DNA from: an uncultured Marvinbryantia sp.
Lineage (GTDB): Bacteria > Bacillota > Clostridia > Lachnospirales > Lachnospiraceae
NCBI RefSeq assembly: GCF_905201705.1
Contig: NZ_CAJKOX010000024.1
Location: 1-64,000 of the forward strand
Direction: 5' to 3'
Length of the DNA stretch: 64,000 nucleotides
The notes beneath the pieces were generated by a model. It saw only the letters and a list, made by a program, of their open reading frames with translations. It was not told the DNA's origin and ran no database searches. This document shows positions 43,415-49,927 of the stretch, piece by piece. Position numbers and translations under genes: made by a program. Position 1 is the first letter of the stretch. Each line of letters begins with the position of its first letter.

Positions 43415-44035
43415 CTAATCCATAGCGGCGTAATCCGACTTTACACACTCTGCATAGGTCAGTGGGAAACTGGCTTTCAGCACGACACTTTTCCGCACTT
43501 CCCATCCATGTTCCCGCAGGAAACTTAAATATCCATTGGTTGACCATTTGCTGTACTGGTGAAAGCCTGACAGCTTCATCAGAAACGCTTTGACCTTTCC
43601 GCGAAAACGGTTGTCAGCGTGGGTGAAGGTCGGTGCGATCAACACGCCATCATCCTTCAGTACTCTATGTATTTCTGCCAGTGCTCTTTCAGGCTCCGGT
43701 ACAATATGCAGAGCATTGGATACGATGACGACATCGAATGACTGAGCAGCATAGGGGAGACAGAACATATCCTGCACAGAGAAATGGAGCTTTGCAGACT
43801 GCACGCCCTGTTTTGCCTGTTTGATCATTTCCTTTGACGCATCTGTAGCTTCGATATGATCAGCAGCGCGGACGATATGTTTGGCGATCAGCCCGGTTCC
43901 GGCAGCAAGCTCCAGCACCTGCTTATGCCGCACTACAGGATAAATGAGAGAGTACATTTGCCTGTACGCCCTATGGTCTTTCCGCATGAAGCGGTCATAG
44001 ATTTTTGCTGTTCGATCCCAGAAAGTTTTCTTCAT
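43415..44035 (-). CDS. Class I SAM-dependent methyltransferase (Methyltransf_11 type)
   Basis: 206 residues. Motif I is LELAAGTGLIAKHI (~41-54), the acidic residue binding the ribose is in IEATDASKEM, motif Post I-II is in VQDMFCLPYAAQSFDVVIVS and motif IV/V in EPERALAEIHRVLKDDG. The fold is complete, but the substrate cannot be told; small molecules or lipids are usual for this group. The ribosome-binding site AAAGGGGGAG is strong. A leader of about 170 nt with a consensus promoter, a hairpin and a palindrome suggests conditional expression. Confidence 0.88.
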   Translation of the reverse strand: MKKTFWDRTAKIYDRFMRKDHRAYRQMYSLIYPVVRHKQVLELAAGTGLIAKHIVRAADHIEATDASKEMIKQAKQGVQSAKLHFSVQDMFCLPYAAQSFDVVIVSNALHIVPEPERALAEIHRVLKDDGVLIAPTFTHADNRFRGKVKAFLMKLSGFHQYSKWSTNGYLSFLREHGWEVRKSVVLKASFPLTYAECVKSDYAAMD

Positions 44036-44056
44036 AATGCTCCCCCTTTACAACGA

Positions 44057-44074
44057 GGTTAGCAATAACTAACC
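44057..44074 (-). promoter_or_regulatory. Palindrome in the methyltransferase leader
   Basis: GGTTAG and CTAACC (44057-44062, 44069-44074) are perfect arms around 6 nt, ending about 21 nt before the AUG. It could be an operator or, given the distance from the promoter, an RNA hairpin near the ribosome-binding site. Confidence 0.65.
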
Positions 44075-44086
44075 AAAAACCCTTTA

Positions 44087-44110
44087 AAAAGCCGCCCATT
44101 GACCGCTTTT
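44087..44110 (-). terminator. Possible attenuator hairpin in the methyltransferase leader
   Basis: On the minus strand AAAAGC and GCTTTT form arms, extended by two or three pairs past one G-G mismatch, and are followed by TAAAGGGTTTTTGG. It lies between the promoter and the gene, so it would act as an attenuator. Confidence 0.45.
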
Positions 44111-44114
44111 CTGT

Positions 44115-44195
44115 TTAATCAAATAATCCTTTACAAACCCCAATGAAGCAGCGTTTCAAGTACCTGTGGATACAGTTCACCGCGAATCGTTTCAT
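44115..44195 (-). CDS. Possible leader peptide, 26 residues
   Basis: ATG 44195 opens a short frame reading MKRFAVNCIHRYLKRCFIGV then CKGLFD and a stop at 44115. It begins about 8 nt after the predicted transcription start and has no ribosome-binding site, so translation is doubtful. An alternative frame reads ETIRGELYPQVLETLLHWGL to a stop, which looks like the C-terminal end of a lost regulator gene. Confidence 0.3.
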   Translation of the reverse strand: MKRFAVNCIHRYLKRCFIGVCKGLFD

Positions 44196-44209
44196 TTTTT
44201 GTAGTCTCA

Positions 44210-44238
44210 ATTATACTCTTTGCATTTAACGCTGTCAA
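44210..44238 (-). promoter_or_regulatory. Consensus promoter of the methyltransferase unit
   Basis: Minus-strand TTGACA (44233-44238), 17-nt spacer, TATAAT (44210-44215); both hexamers match consensus fully. The transcript would start about 168 nt before the AUG. Confidence 0.85.
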
Positions 44239-44272
44239 TAAGATTCAAAAAATGTAAAAACCGGCCGTGTAT

Positions 44273-44340
44273 GGGCGGCGCAGGACAAACGTCCACCGGA
44301 CGATTGTGACGAATCGTCACATAAATGGGCGCAGGAAACT
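44273..44340. repeat. Overlapping palindromes between two short direct repeats
   Basis: TGTGACGA-A-TCGTCACA (44305-44321) and GACGATT/AATCGTC (44299-44318) overlap, giving two alternative hairpins. They are flanked by related direct repeats ATGGGCGGCGCAGGA and ATGGGCGCAGGA. The block lies about 160 nt upstream of the RAYT-like gene. Confidence 0.65.
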
Positions 44341-44398
44341 TAACATACAGCTTTTTCTATGCTGAATGTTTCAATTTGTTGCAACACATATAAAGTAC

Positions 44399-44428
44399 TT
44401 GAAAAAGAAATCCCTATGCGTTTATGAT
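44399..44428 (+). promoter_or_regulatory. Promoter of the RAYT-like gene
   Basis: TTGAAA (44399-44404), 18-nt spacer and TATGAT (44423-44428). Confidence 0.55.
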
Positions 44429-44499
44429 AGGACTGTACAAATTAAGGGCATCGGAGTGTGAGCTGATCGATGCACATAAAAACGAAGGGAGTACTATCA

Positions 44500-45156
44500 A
44501 TGGAACACACAAATGAGGGGACACAAATCTGTTATGCAATTCTGAGAGGCAAGGCAAACCAGCAGCTTTTTGAAGAGGAAATTCAAAAGATGAAGGTTCT
44601 GGACGTGGCTGCCAGCATCCGGAAGGAGATGGAGCCGGAAATCCAGGTGCTTGCCTACTGCGTATTGGACAACGAGCTGCATCTTGTGCTGCACGCTGCC
44701 GGGGAGCAGGCCGTTGAAAAATATCTGGATAAGGTGACAAAACGCTATGAGGAAACCTGCATTCCGGAAAACGACGCAATGCTGCGGATAGATTATTTGC
44801 CGAGCACTAATCATTTTCCGCAGGTAAATTCTTCCGTGCATGAGCAGGGAATCATGTACGGGATCAACCGGAAGGCTACTCACTTCAGGAAAAGTACTAT
44901 GCATGTCCTGAAGGATATGAAATCCGCGCTTCGTTATTGCATGAAACTGCACATGATGCCGGTGAAGGAACAGATCGTCAGCGTGCCGGAGGATTACTGG
45001 TGGTGCAGCTATCCCGACTATCTCGGAAGAAGCTGGCTGCCGCTGGTAAGTACAGAGGAGCTTCTCGGCGAGCTGGATGTGAGCGAAAAACAGGCGCAGA
45101 GAATCATCCGGAAAAAGCATTTAGACGCACTTGCGAAAATATCTTCTAACAAGTAA
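44500..45156 (+). CDS. Diverged RAYT/Y1-transposase-like protein
   Basis: 218 residues from ATG 44500, 8 nt after GAAGGGAG. The C-terminal half has the RAYT pattern LRYCMKLHMMPVKEQIVSVP, then EDYWWCSYPDYLGR and LVSTEELLGEL, matching the usual LRYIH.NPV.AG, PE.Y.WSSY..YLG and LVDTE..L. In the N-terminal half the HUH position reads YCVLDNELHLVLHA: the first His of the usual NHxHL is Glu. The nuclease may therefore be inactive or altered. It is a single chromosomal copy here without terminal repeats, as expected for RAYTs and not for mobile IS200. Confidence 0.72.
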   Translation: MEHTNEGTQICYAILRGKANQQLFEEEIQKMKVLDVAASIRKEMEPEIQVLAYCVLDNELHLVLHAAGEQAVEKYLDKVTKRYEETCIPENDAMLRIDYLPSTNHFPQVNSSVHEQGIMYGINRKATHFRKSTMHVLKDMKSALRYCMKLHMMPVKEQIVSVPEDYWWCSYPDYLGRSWLPLVSTEELLGELDVSEKQAQRIIRKKHLDALAKISSNK

Positions 45157-45329
45157 TACGTAACCGGATGAGGCATTGTGATGGAAAAATGAGAAATGTA
45201 TGGAGAATATTTCGTTGATGGAATATAATGAAAAGAGACAGAATGTTCTGTGTTATTATTTTATTGCTTTAGATTTTTTTATGATTATTTCAGAAGCTGT
45301 TAAGATATTTTTGCGATAATATAAACAGG

Positions 45330-45357
45330 CGCCCGGCTTAAACGATCTGACCGGGCG
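45330..45357. terminator. Stem-loop after the RAYT-like gene
   Basis: CGCCCGG (45330-45336) pairs with CCGGGCG (45351-45357); only TTAT follows, so termination strength is uncertain. Confidence 0.5.
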
Positions 45358-45420
45358 TTATCTGTAAGTGAGACGCAAAGGTTAGCGGATGTGATTTTGC
45401 GACAGGAAAGGAGACAAGCT

Positions 45421-46137
45421 ATGAATCGGGAGCAGGTATTGATTATCGAAGATGACGCGGATATCCGCGAGGGTGTGCGCATTCTTCTTGAAAGTGAGAA
45501 TTACCATGTGAAAGAGGCGGAAAACGGGAAGAAAGGGCTGGAGCTTTTGGAGGATTCCACAGATCTGGTAATTCTGGATGTGATGATGCCGGGAATGTCG
45601 GGACTGCGCACCTGCGAGGAAATCCGTAAAATTTCCAACGTGCCGGTGCTCTTTCTGACAGCGAAGGCGCAGGAGTCGGACAAGCTGATCGGGCTGATGG
45701 CGGGCGGGGACGATTATCTGCCCAAGCCTTTTTCCTATGCGGAGCTTTTGGGCAGAGTGAGGGCGCTGCTGCGCAGATACCGGGTATATATGGGAAAAAC
45801 CGCCGCAAAGGAAGAAAAAGAGGAGGAATACCTGGAAGCGGGCGGTATCCGTATCCACGAGGTTTTCAACGAAGTGTATGTGGACGGCGTGCTCAGGGAG
45901 ATGTCTGACATAGAATATCATATGTTGTTATTGATGATGCAGCATCCGGGCAAGATTTTTTCCGCGCAGAATCTTTATGAGAGCGTTTGGGAAGAGCCTT
46001 ACTTTTACTCCTGCAACAGCACGATCATGGTACATATCCGCAAGCTGCGGGTAAAAATAGAGGAGGATCCCAAATATCCGAAATATATCAAAACGGTCTG
46101 GGGAAAGGGGTATAAATTTGACACGGTCGGCGAATAA
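45421..46137 (+). CDS. OmpR/PhoB-family response regulator of the exporter locus
   Basis: 238 residues from ATG 45421 behind AAAGGAG. The receiver has Asp11-Asp12, phospho-acceptor Asp53 in VILDVMMPGMSG and switch residues LTAK and LPKPFS. A charged linker with KEEKEEE (~125-145) joins the winged-helix domain (~150-236), which ends IKTVWGKGYKFD. It is followed by an overlapping kinase gene. Phased direct repeats (TTNAG every 10-11 bp) ahead of the exporter genes are the likely targets. Confidence 0.93.
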   Translation: MNREQVLIIEDDADIREGVRILLESENYHVKEAENGKKGLELLEDSTDLVILDVMMPGMSGLRTCEEIRKISNVPVLFLTAKAQESDKLIGLMAGGDDYLPKPFSYAELLGRVRALLRRYRVYMGKTAAKEEKEEEYLEAGGIRIHEVFNEVYVDGVLREMSDIEYHMLLLMMQHPGKIFSAQNLYESVWEEPYFYSCNSTIMVHIRKLRVKIEEDPKYPKYIKTVWGKGYKFDTVGE

Positions 46138-47431
46138 AATACACTCTATTTATTTCCAGCTTGTGCTGCTGCTGACGGTCTCGGCGGTGACGGCGGGAAT
46201 TGTTTTTCTGGCTCTTGAGAAGGCGGGGGTGTGGCTGATTGACAACTACTACGACACGCCTGAATATAACGAAAAGAAAAACCGTTTCTACATAGAAAAG
46301 ATGCAGCAGTATATCGACGAGGAGCAGATCAGCTATGAGGACAGGACAAAGCTGAATGCCTGGGTGAAGGAGCAGCAGGTCATCAGCGTTCGCGTATATA
46401 AAAACAACACATTGATGTTTAATTCGGACTATCAGGAGCAGGAGCCGGAGACCGACGGCATTTATGCGAATGAAAACGATCTGCTGACCTATTATCCGGT
46501 GGAATTTGCGGATGGCACGGCGATGGTAGGGATTATAGGCTGGTATGTGTATCAGCTCTACAATTATGAGCAGATTACCACTCTTGTAGCTTCCTTTCTG
46601 CTGTTTCTGGTGCTCACGCTGCTCGGTATACGCCGGAAAATGGCTTACATCGCCAGGCTCAGCATGGAGATCGGGATACTGGAGGGCGGAAGTCTGGATT
46701 ATAAGATCACGGTAACGGGGCAGGATGAGCTTTCGCGTCTCGCGCAGGGGCTGGATAATATGAGACGTTCCTTTAAAAATATGATTGCCAGGGAAGCCGA
46801 GATGGTGCGGGAGAATCAGAAGGTGGTCACAGAAATGTCACATGATCTGCGCACGCCGGTCACGTCCATTCTGCTCTACACAGAGATCCTGAAAAAAGGA
46901 AATTATGAGAGTACGGAGCAGTCTGCGGAATATCTGGACAAGATTGACCGGCAGGCGCGGCGCATGAAGCAGCTCACGGATCATCTGTTTGAGTATTCTC
47001 TGGTGTCGGGACAGCAGGAGATTACACTCGAAAAGGCGGAGAGCTACGAGGATCTGTTTTACGACCTGCTCTCGGAGACCTGCAGCTTTCTTGAACACAG
47101 AGGGTTTCACACGGTGACGCAGATGGAATGGCGCGACCAGAAGCTGCGGGTATGCACGGAGTATGTGGTGCGTATCATGGACAACATCACATCGAACATC
47201 TTAAAGTATGCGGATGCGGAGAAGCCGGTAAAAATTTCCAGCATGTATATCGGCCAAATGGCAGGCTTCGCATTCGAAAACAGCGTGCAGGAGCTGACAG
47301 AAAAGCCGGACAGCACCCGCGTCGGTCTGCAGAGCATAAAAAATATGATGCAGAAGATGGGCGGCATCAGCAAGACATGCGAGCAGGACGGCATATTCCG
47401 GATCGAGGTGCTGTTCCCGTGCATGAAGTAG
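46118..47431 (+). CDS. Sensor histidine kinase of the exporter locus (TTG start)
   Basis: 437 residues from TTG 46118, overlapping the regulator by 20 nt; GGGGAAAGGGG ends 7 nt before it and no other start fits. Two membrane helices (~12-38 and ~152-170) flank an extracellular sensor domain of about 110 residues, acidic and Tyr-rich. HAMP (~172-225), H-box His242 in TEMSHDLRTPVTS and N-box NITSNILKYA are clear. The ATP-lid part lacks the usual DxGxG: after the N-box it reads FAFENSVQELTEK, then STRVGLQSIKNMM in place of G2. Similar lids occur in peptide-antibiotic sensing kinases. Confidence 0.9.
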   Translation: MTRSANKIHSIYFQLVLLLTVSAVTAGIVFLALEKAGVWLIDNYYDTPEYNEKKNRFYIEKMQQYIDEEQISYEDRTKLNAWVKEQQVISVRVYKNNTLMFNSDYQEQEPETDGIYANENDLLTYYPVEFADGTAMVGIIGWYVYQLYNYEQITTLVASFLLFLVLTLLGIRRKMAYIARLSMEIGILEGGSLDYKITVTGQDELSRLAQGLDNMRRSFKNMIAREAEMVRENQKVVTEMSHDLRTPVTSILLYTEILKKGNYESTEQSAEYLDKIDRQARRMKQLTDHLFEYSLVSGQQEITLEKAESYEDLFYDLLSETCSFLEHRGFHTVTQMEWRDQKLRVCTEYVVRIMDNITSNILKYADAEKPVKISSMYIGQMAGFAFENSVQELTEKPDSTRVGLQSIKNMMQKMGGISKTCEQDGIFRIEVLFPCMK

Positions 47432-47469
47432 CCTCCCGGTTTCAGTAGTTTCCTGGTTTCTATACATAA

Positions 47470-47530
47470 TTCAGATTTGTTAAGAAGTTGTTTAGGATAT
47501 GGTAAGAAATTCGTTTTATGATGGTACTAT
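47470..47530 (+). promoter_or_regulatory. Promoter P1 with four phased TTNAG repeats
   Basis: TTCAG, TTAAG, TTTAG and GTAAG begin at 47470, 47480, 47491 and 47502 (spacing 10, 11, 11). TACTAT at 47525-47530 is preceded by TGG (extended -10). No -35 hexamer. The next transcribed segment up to the terminator at 47651 carries no recognisable gene. Confidence 0.72.
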
Positions 47531-47536
47531 CAAGAG

Positions 47537-47650
47537 TTGAGAAGGGAGGGAAAAAGTATCGGAGAAAACAACTGAAAACGTAACGGAAAAAACCCCAATT
47601 TACCCAACTAAAAAGCAATAGATGTATGTTTATCCTCTTTTAAGTAAGCG
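47537..47650 (+). ncRNA. Possible small RNA or peptide unit between P1 and its terminator
   Basis: From P1 to the terminator is about 150 nt. A strong Shine-Dalgarno-like GGGAGGG is followed by a frame SEKTTENVTEKTPIYPTKKQ and a stop, but the codon in the expected start position is GTA and no in-frame ATG, GTG or TTG exists. Either the RNA itself is the product or this is a peptide gene that lost its start. Confidence 0.35.
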
Positions 47651-47686
47651 GAGGGGCACGATTCAGACGCGCCCCTCTTTGTTATT
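47651..47686 (+). terminator. Terminator before the exporter genes
   Basis: GAGGGGC (47651-47657) and GCCCCTC (47671-47677) with 13-nt loop, followed by TTTGTTATTT. Confidence 0.82.
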
Positions 47687-47740
47687 TAGAATTTTTCAGA
47701 ATTGATTCAGAAATGATTAAGAAAGACAGTGCATACTGAC
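47685..47740 (+). promoter_or_regulatory. Promoter P2 region with four phased TTNAG repeats
   Basis: TTTAG, TTCAG, TTCAG and TTAAG begin at 47685, 47695, 47706 and 47717, with the same 10-11-11 spacing as P1. A weak -10 (CATACT, 47732-47737) follows. It would drive the adaptor/ABC/permease genes. Confidence 0.68.
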
Positions 47741-47765
47741 AGAAAACGGAAGGACAGGGGGATAT

Positions 47766-49247
47766 ATGAAAAAGAAGATTTTTATTCTGCTGGCGCTGTG
47801 TATCGCAGCGGCAGGTGCATACTATGCTGTAAACCGCTTTCAGGGAAGCAGAAGCGGCGCAGCGGATAATAAGGATGTTGTTTATGTGAACCGTGTGTCG
47901 GATATCACCGGTTCCGCCAGCTCAGACTACAGAGAACGGTTTGGGGGCGTCATTGAGCCGCAGGCGACTGTCAAAATAAAGCTGGATGCTGAAAAGAAGG
48001 TGAAGGAATGTAAGGTTAAGGAGGGCGATCAGGTCAAAGAGGGTCAGACGCTGTTCGTTTACGATACGCGGGAGGATGAAAATAAGCTGGCACAGCTTGA
48101 AATTGATATTGAAAAGGAAAAGAGCGAGATTGAGAGCGACACGGCGGCAATCGCCAGGCTGGAGAAGGAGAAACGCTCGGCAAGTGCGGACGACCAGCTC
48201 TCGTACACGACTGATATTCTGACGCAGCAGAACAACATTAAGATGAGCGAGTACGAGATTAAGACGAAGACGCTGGAGATAGAGCAGCTAAAGGAAACGC
48301 TGCAGCACGCGGAGGTAAAATCGGAGGTATCCGGAATTGTTCAGACGATCAATCCGCCGGACAGCGACAGCATGAACAGCTCAGACGGCACATATATGAA
48401 AATTTTGAAGTCCGGTGATTTCCGCATTAAATGCAAGCTGAATGAACAGAACCTGCCGATGGTGACGGAGGGAATGCCGGTTGTGATTTTTTCACGGCTT
48501 GACAGGAACCAGACCTGGAAGGGGACAGTAACAGAGGTCATTACAGACAACACGCAGGAGGATGATGGAAACGCAATGGTCATCGGCGACAGCGGTTCTA
48601 CCGGCTCGTCCAATTATCGTTTTTACGTACAGGCGGATTCGATTGAAGGGATGCTGCTTGGACAGCACGTTTATCTGGAGGAGGACAAGGGGCAGGAGAC
48701 GGAAAAAGAAGGTCTCTGGCTGAATGAAGCTTATCTGATGCAGGAGGATGGAAAATTCTTCGTCTGGAGGGCAGATGAGAGCGAACGGATCCGCAGGCAG
48801 GAGGTTACGGTCGGCGAGTACGATGGTGAGCAGGAAAAATATCAGATTCTCTCCGGGCTTGCCGCAGAGGATAGCATCGCATTCCCGATGGACGGTATTC
48901 AGGAAGGCAGCCAGGCGGTGCTGAATGTGTATGACAGCAGCGCGGACAGCGCGGTGGCTGATGAAGCCAGCGGCGACGATACGGGTGATGATGACAGCGC
49001 CGAAGTGATCGAAGACAATGCAGATGATGATTTGATGGAGGATGATGCGAATGTCGAAGTGATCGAAGACAATGCAGATGATGATTTGGCCGAGGATGAT
49101 GCGAATGTCGAAGTGATTGAAGACAATGCAGATGATGATTTGATGGAGGATGATGCGAATGCCGAAGTGATTGAAGATAATGCAGATGATGATGTGGATA
49201 TTACAGTCGTGGATGAATTGGACGGCGCGGAGGATGTACAGGAGTGA
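47766..49247 (+). CDS. Efflux adaptor (HlyD/MacA-type membrane fusion protein) with acidic C-terminal repeats
   Basis: 493 residues. One N-terminal membrane helix (4-22) anchors an external protein. The first half of the biotinyl-lipoyl-like domain is at ~65-105 (KVKECKVKEGDQVKEGQTLF), a two-strand coiled coil at ~108-185, and the second half at ~188-205 (VKSEVSGIVQTI). Beta-barrel segments follow to ~375. The tail is four copies of an 18-residue acidic repeat with EVIEDNADDD. It should link the ABC permease to the exterior in MacAB-like export. It ends overlapping the ATPase gene. Confidence 0.85.
   Translation: MKKKIFILLALCIAAAGAYYAVNRFQGSRSGAADNKDVVYVNRVSDITGSASSDYRERFGGVIEPQATVKIKLDAEKKVKECKVKEGDQVKEGQTLFVYDTREDENKLAQLEIDIEKEKSEIESDTAAIARLEKEKRSASADDQLSYTTDILTQQNNIKMSEYEIKTKTLEIEQLKETLQHAEVKSEVSGIVQTINPPDSDSMNSSDGTYMKILKSGDFRIKCKLNEQNLPMVTEGMPVVIFSRLDRNQTWKGTVTEVITDNTQEDDGNAMVIGDSGSTGSSNYRFYVQADSIEGMLLGQHVYLEEDKGQETEKEGLWLNEAYLMQEDGKFFVWRADESERIRRQEVTVGEYDGEQEKYQILSGLAAEDSIAFPMDGIQEGSQAVLNVYDSSADSAVADEASGDDTGDDDSAEVIEDNADDDLMEDDANVEVIEDNADDDLAEDDANVEVIEDNADDDLMEDDANAEVIEDNADDDVDITVVDELDGAEDVQE
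49002..49196 (+). repeat. 54-bp in-frame tandem repeat encoding an acidic tail
   Basis: Units beginning GAAGTGATCGAAGA start at 49002, 49056, 49110 and 49164, exactly 54 bp apart and nearly identical. They extend the adaptor by about 65 acidic residues and are likely to vary in copy number. Confidence 0.88.
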
Positions 49248-49927
49248 GCGATGTAATTTTAAATCTGAAGCATATTTATAAGGATTATCAGCAGGGAAAA
49301 ATGGTGGTTCCGGTGCTGAAGGATGTCTGCCTGGAGGTGGAGAGAGGTGAGTATGTGGCGGTGATGGGACCGTCCGGTTCGGGAAAATCCACGCTGATGA
49401 ACATTATCGGCTGTCTGGACCGCCCGACCTCCGGCGAATATCATCTTGCGGGGGAAGAGGTGCTGAAGCTGAGCGAACGCGGACTGTCGGATGTACGGCT
49501 GAAAAATCTTGGTTTCGTGTTTCAGAATTTTCAGCTTTTGTCCCGAATGAGCGCGCTGGAGAACGTAGCGCTTCCGCTGGTGTATGCGGGCGTGCGAAGA
49601 TCCGTCCGGTGTGAGCGGGCGTATGAAGCGCTTGCAAAGGTCGGGCTTGAGGATCGCGTAAAATTTCTGCCCACCCAGCTTTCCGGCGGGCAGAAGCAGA
49701 GAGTGGCGATCGCCAGGGCAATGGTGAACCGGCCGGAGCTGCTTCTTGCGGATGAGCCGACCGGCGCGCTGGATTCCAGATCCAGCAGCCAGGTGATGGA
49801 GCTGTTCGGCAGGCTGAACGCAGAGGGCGTCACGATTCTGATGATCACGCACGACCGCAATATAGCGGAGTGTGCGCGGCGTATGGTAACGATTTTTGAC
49901 GGAGAACTAAGCGAGGAAAAGCAATGA
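49244..49927 (+). CDS. ABC transporter ATP-binding protein, MacB/LolD type (GTG start)
   Basis: 227 residues from GTG 49244, whose GTGA overlaps the adaptor stop. Walker A is GPSGSGKSTLMN, Q-loop FVFQNFQLLSRMSALENV, signature LSGGQKQR, Walker B LLLADEPTGALDSRSS and switch ITHD. The ENV.LPL motif after the Q-loop marks the MacB/LolD/FtsE branch, which works with four-helix permeases such as the one at 52249. It overlaps the next adaptor gene by ATGA. Confidence 0.93.
   Translation: MSDVILNLKHIYKDYQQGKMVVPVLKDVCLEVERGEYVAVMGPSGSGKSTLMNIIGCLDRPTSGEYHLAGEEVLKLSERGLSDVRLKNLGFVFQNFQLLSRMSALENVALPLVYAGVRRSVRCERAYEALAKVGLEDRVKFLPTQLSGGQKQRVAIARAMVNRPELLLADEPTGALDSRSSSQVMELFGRLNAEGVTILMITHDRNIAECARRMVTIFDGELSEEKQ

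Noticed and set aside
44115..44195. Fully fledged small protein gene
   Set aside because: No Shine-Dalgarno and almost no leader; kept only as a low-confidence leader peptide.
44470..45156. Mobile IS200/IS605 element
   Set aside because: The protein has RAYT features and a damaged HUH site, and no terminal hairpins or companion gene flank it.
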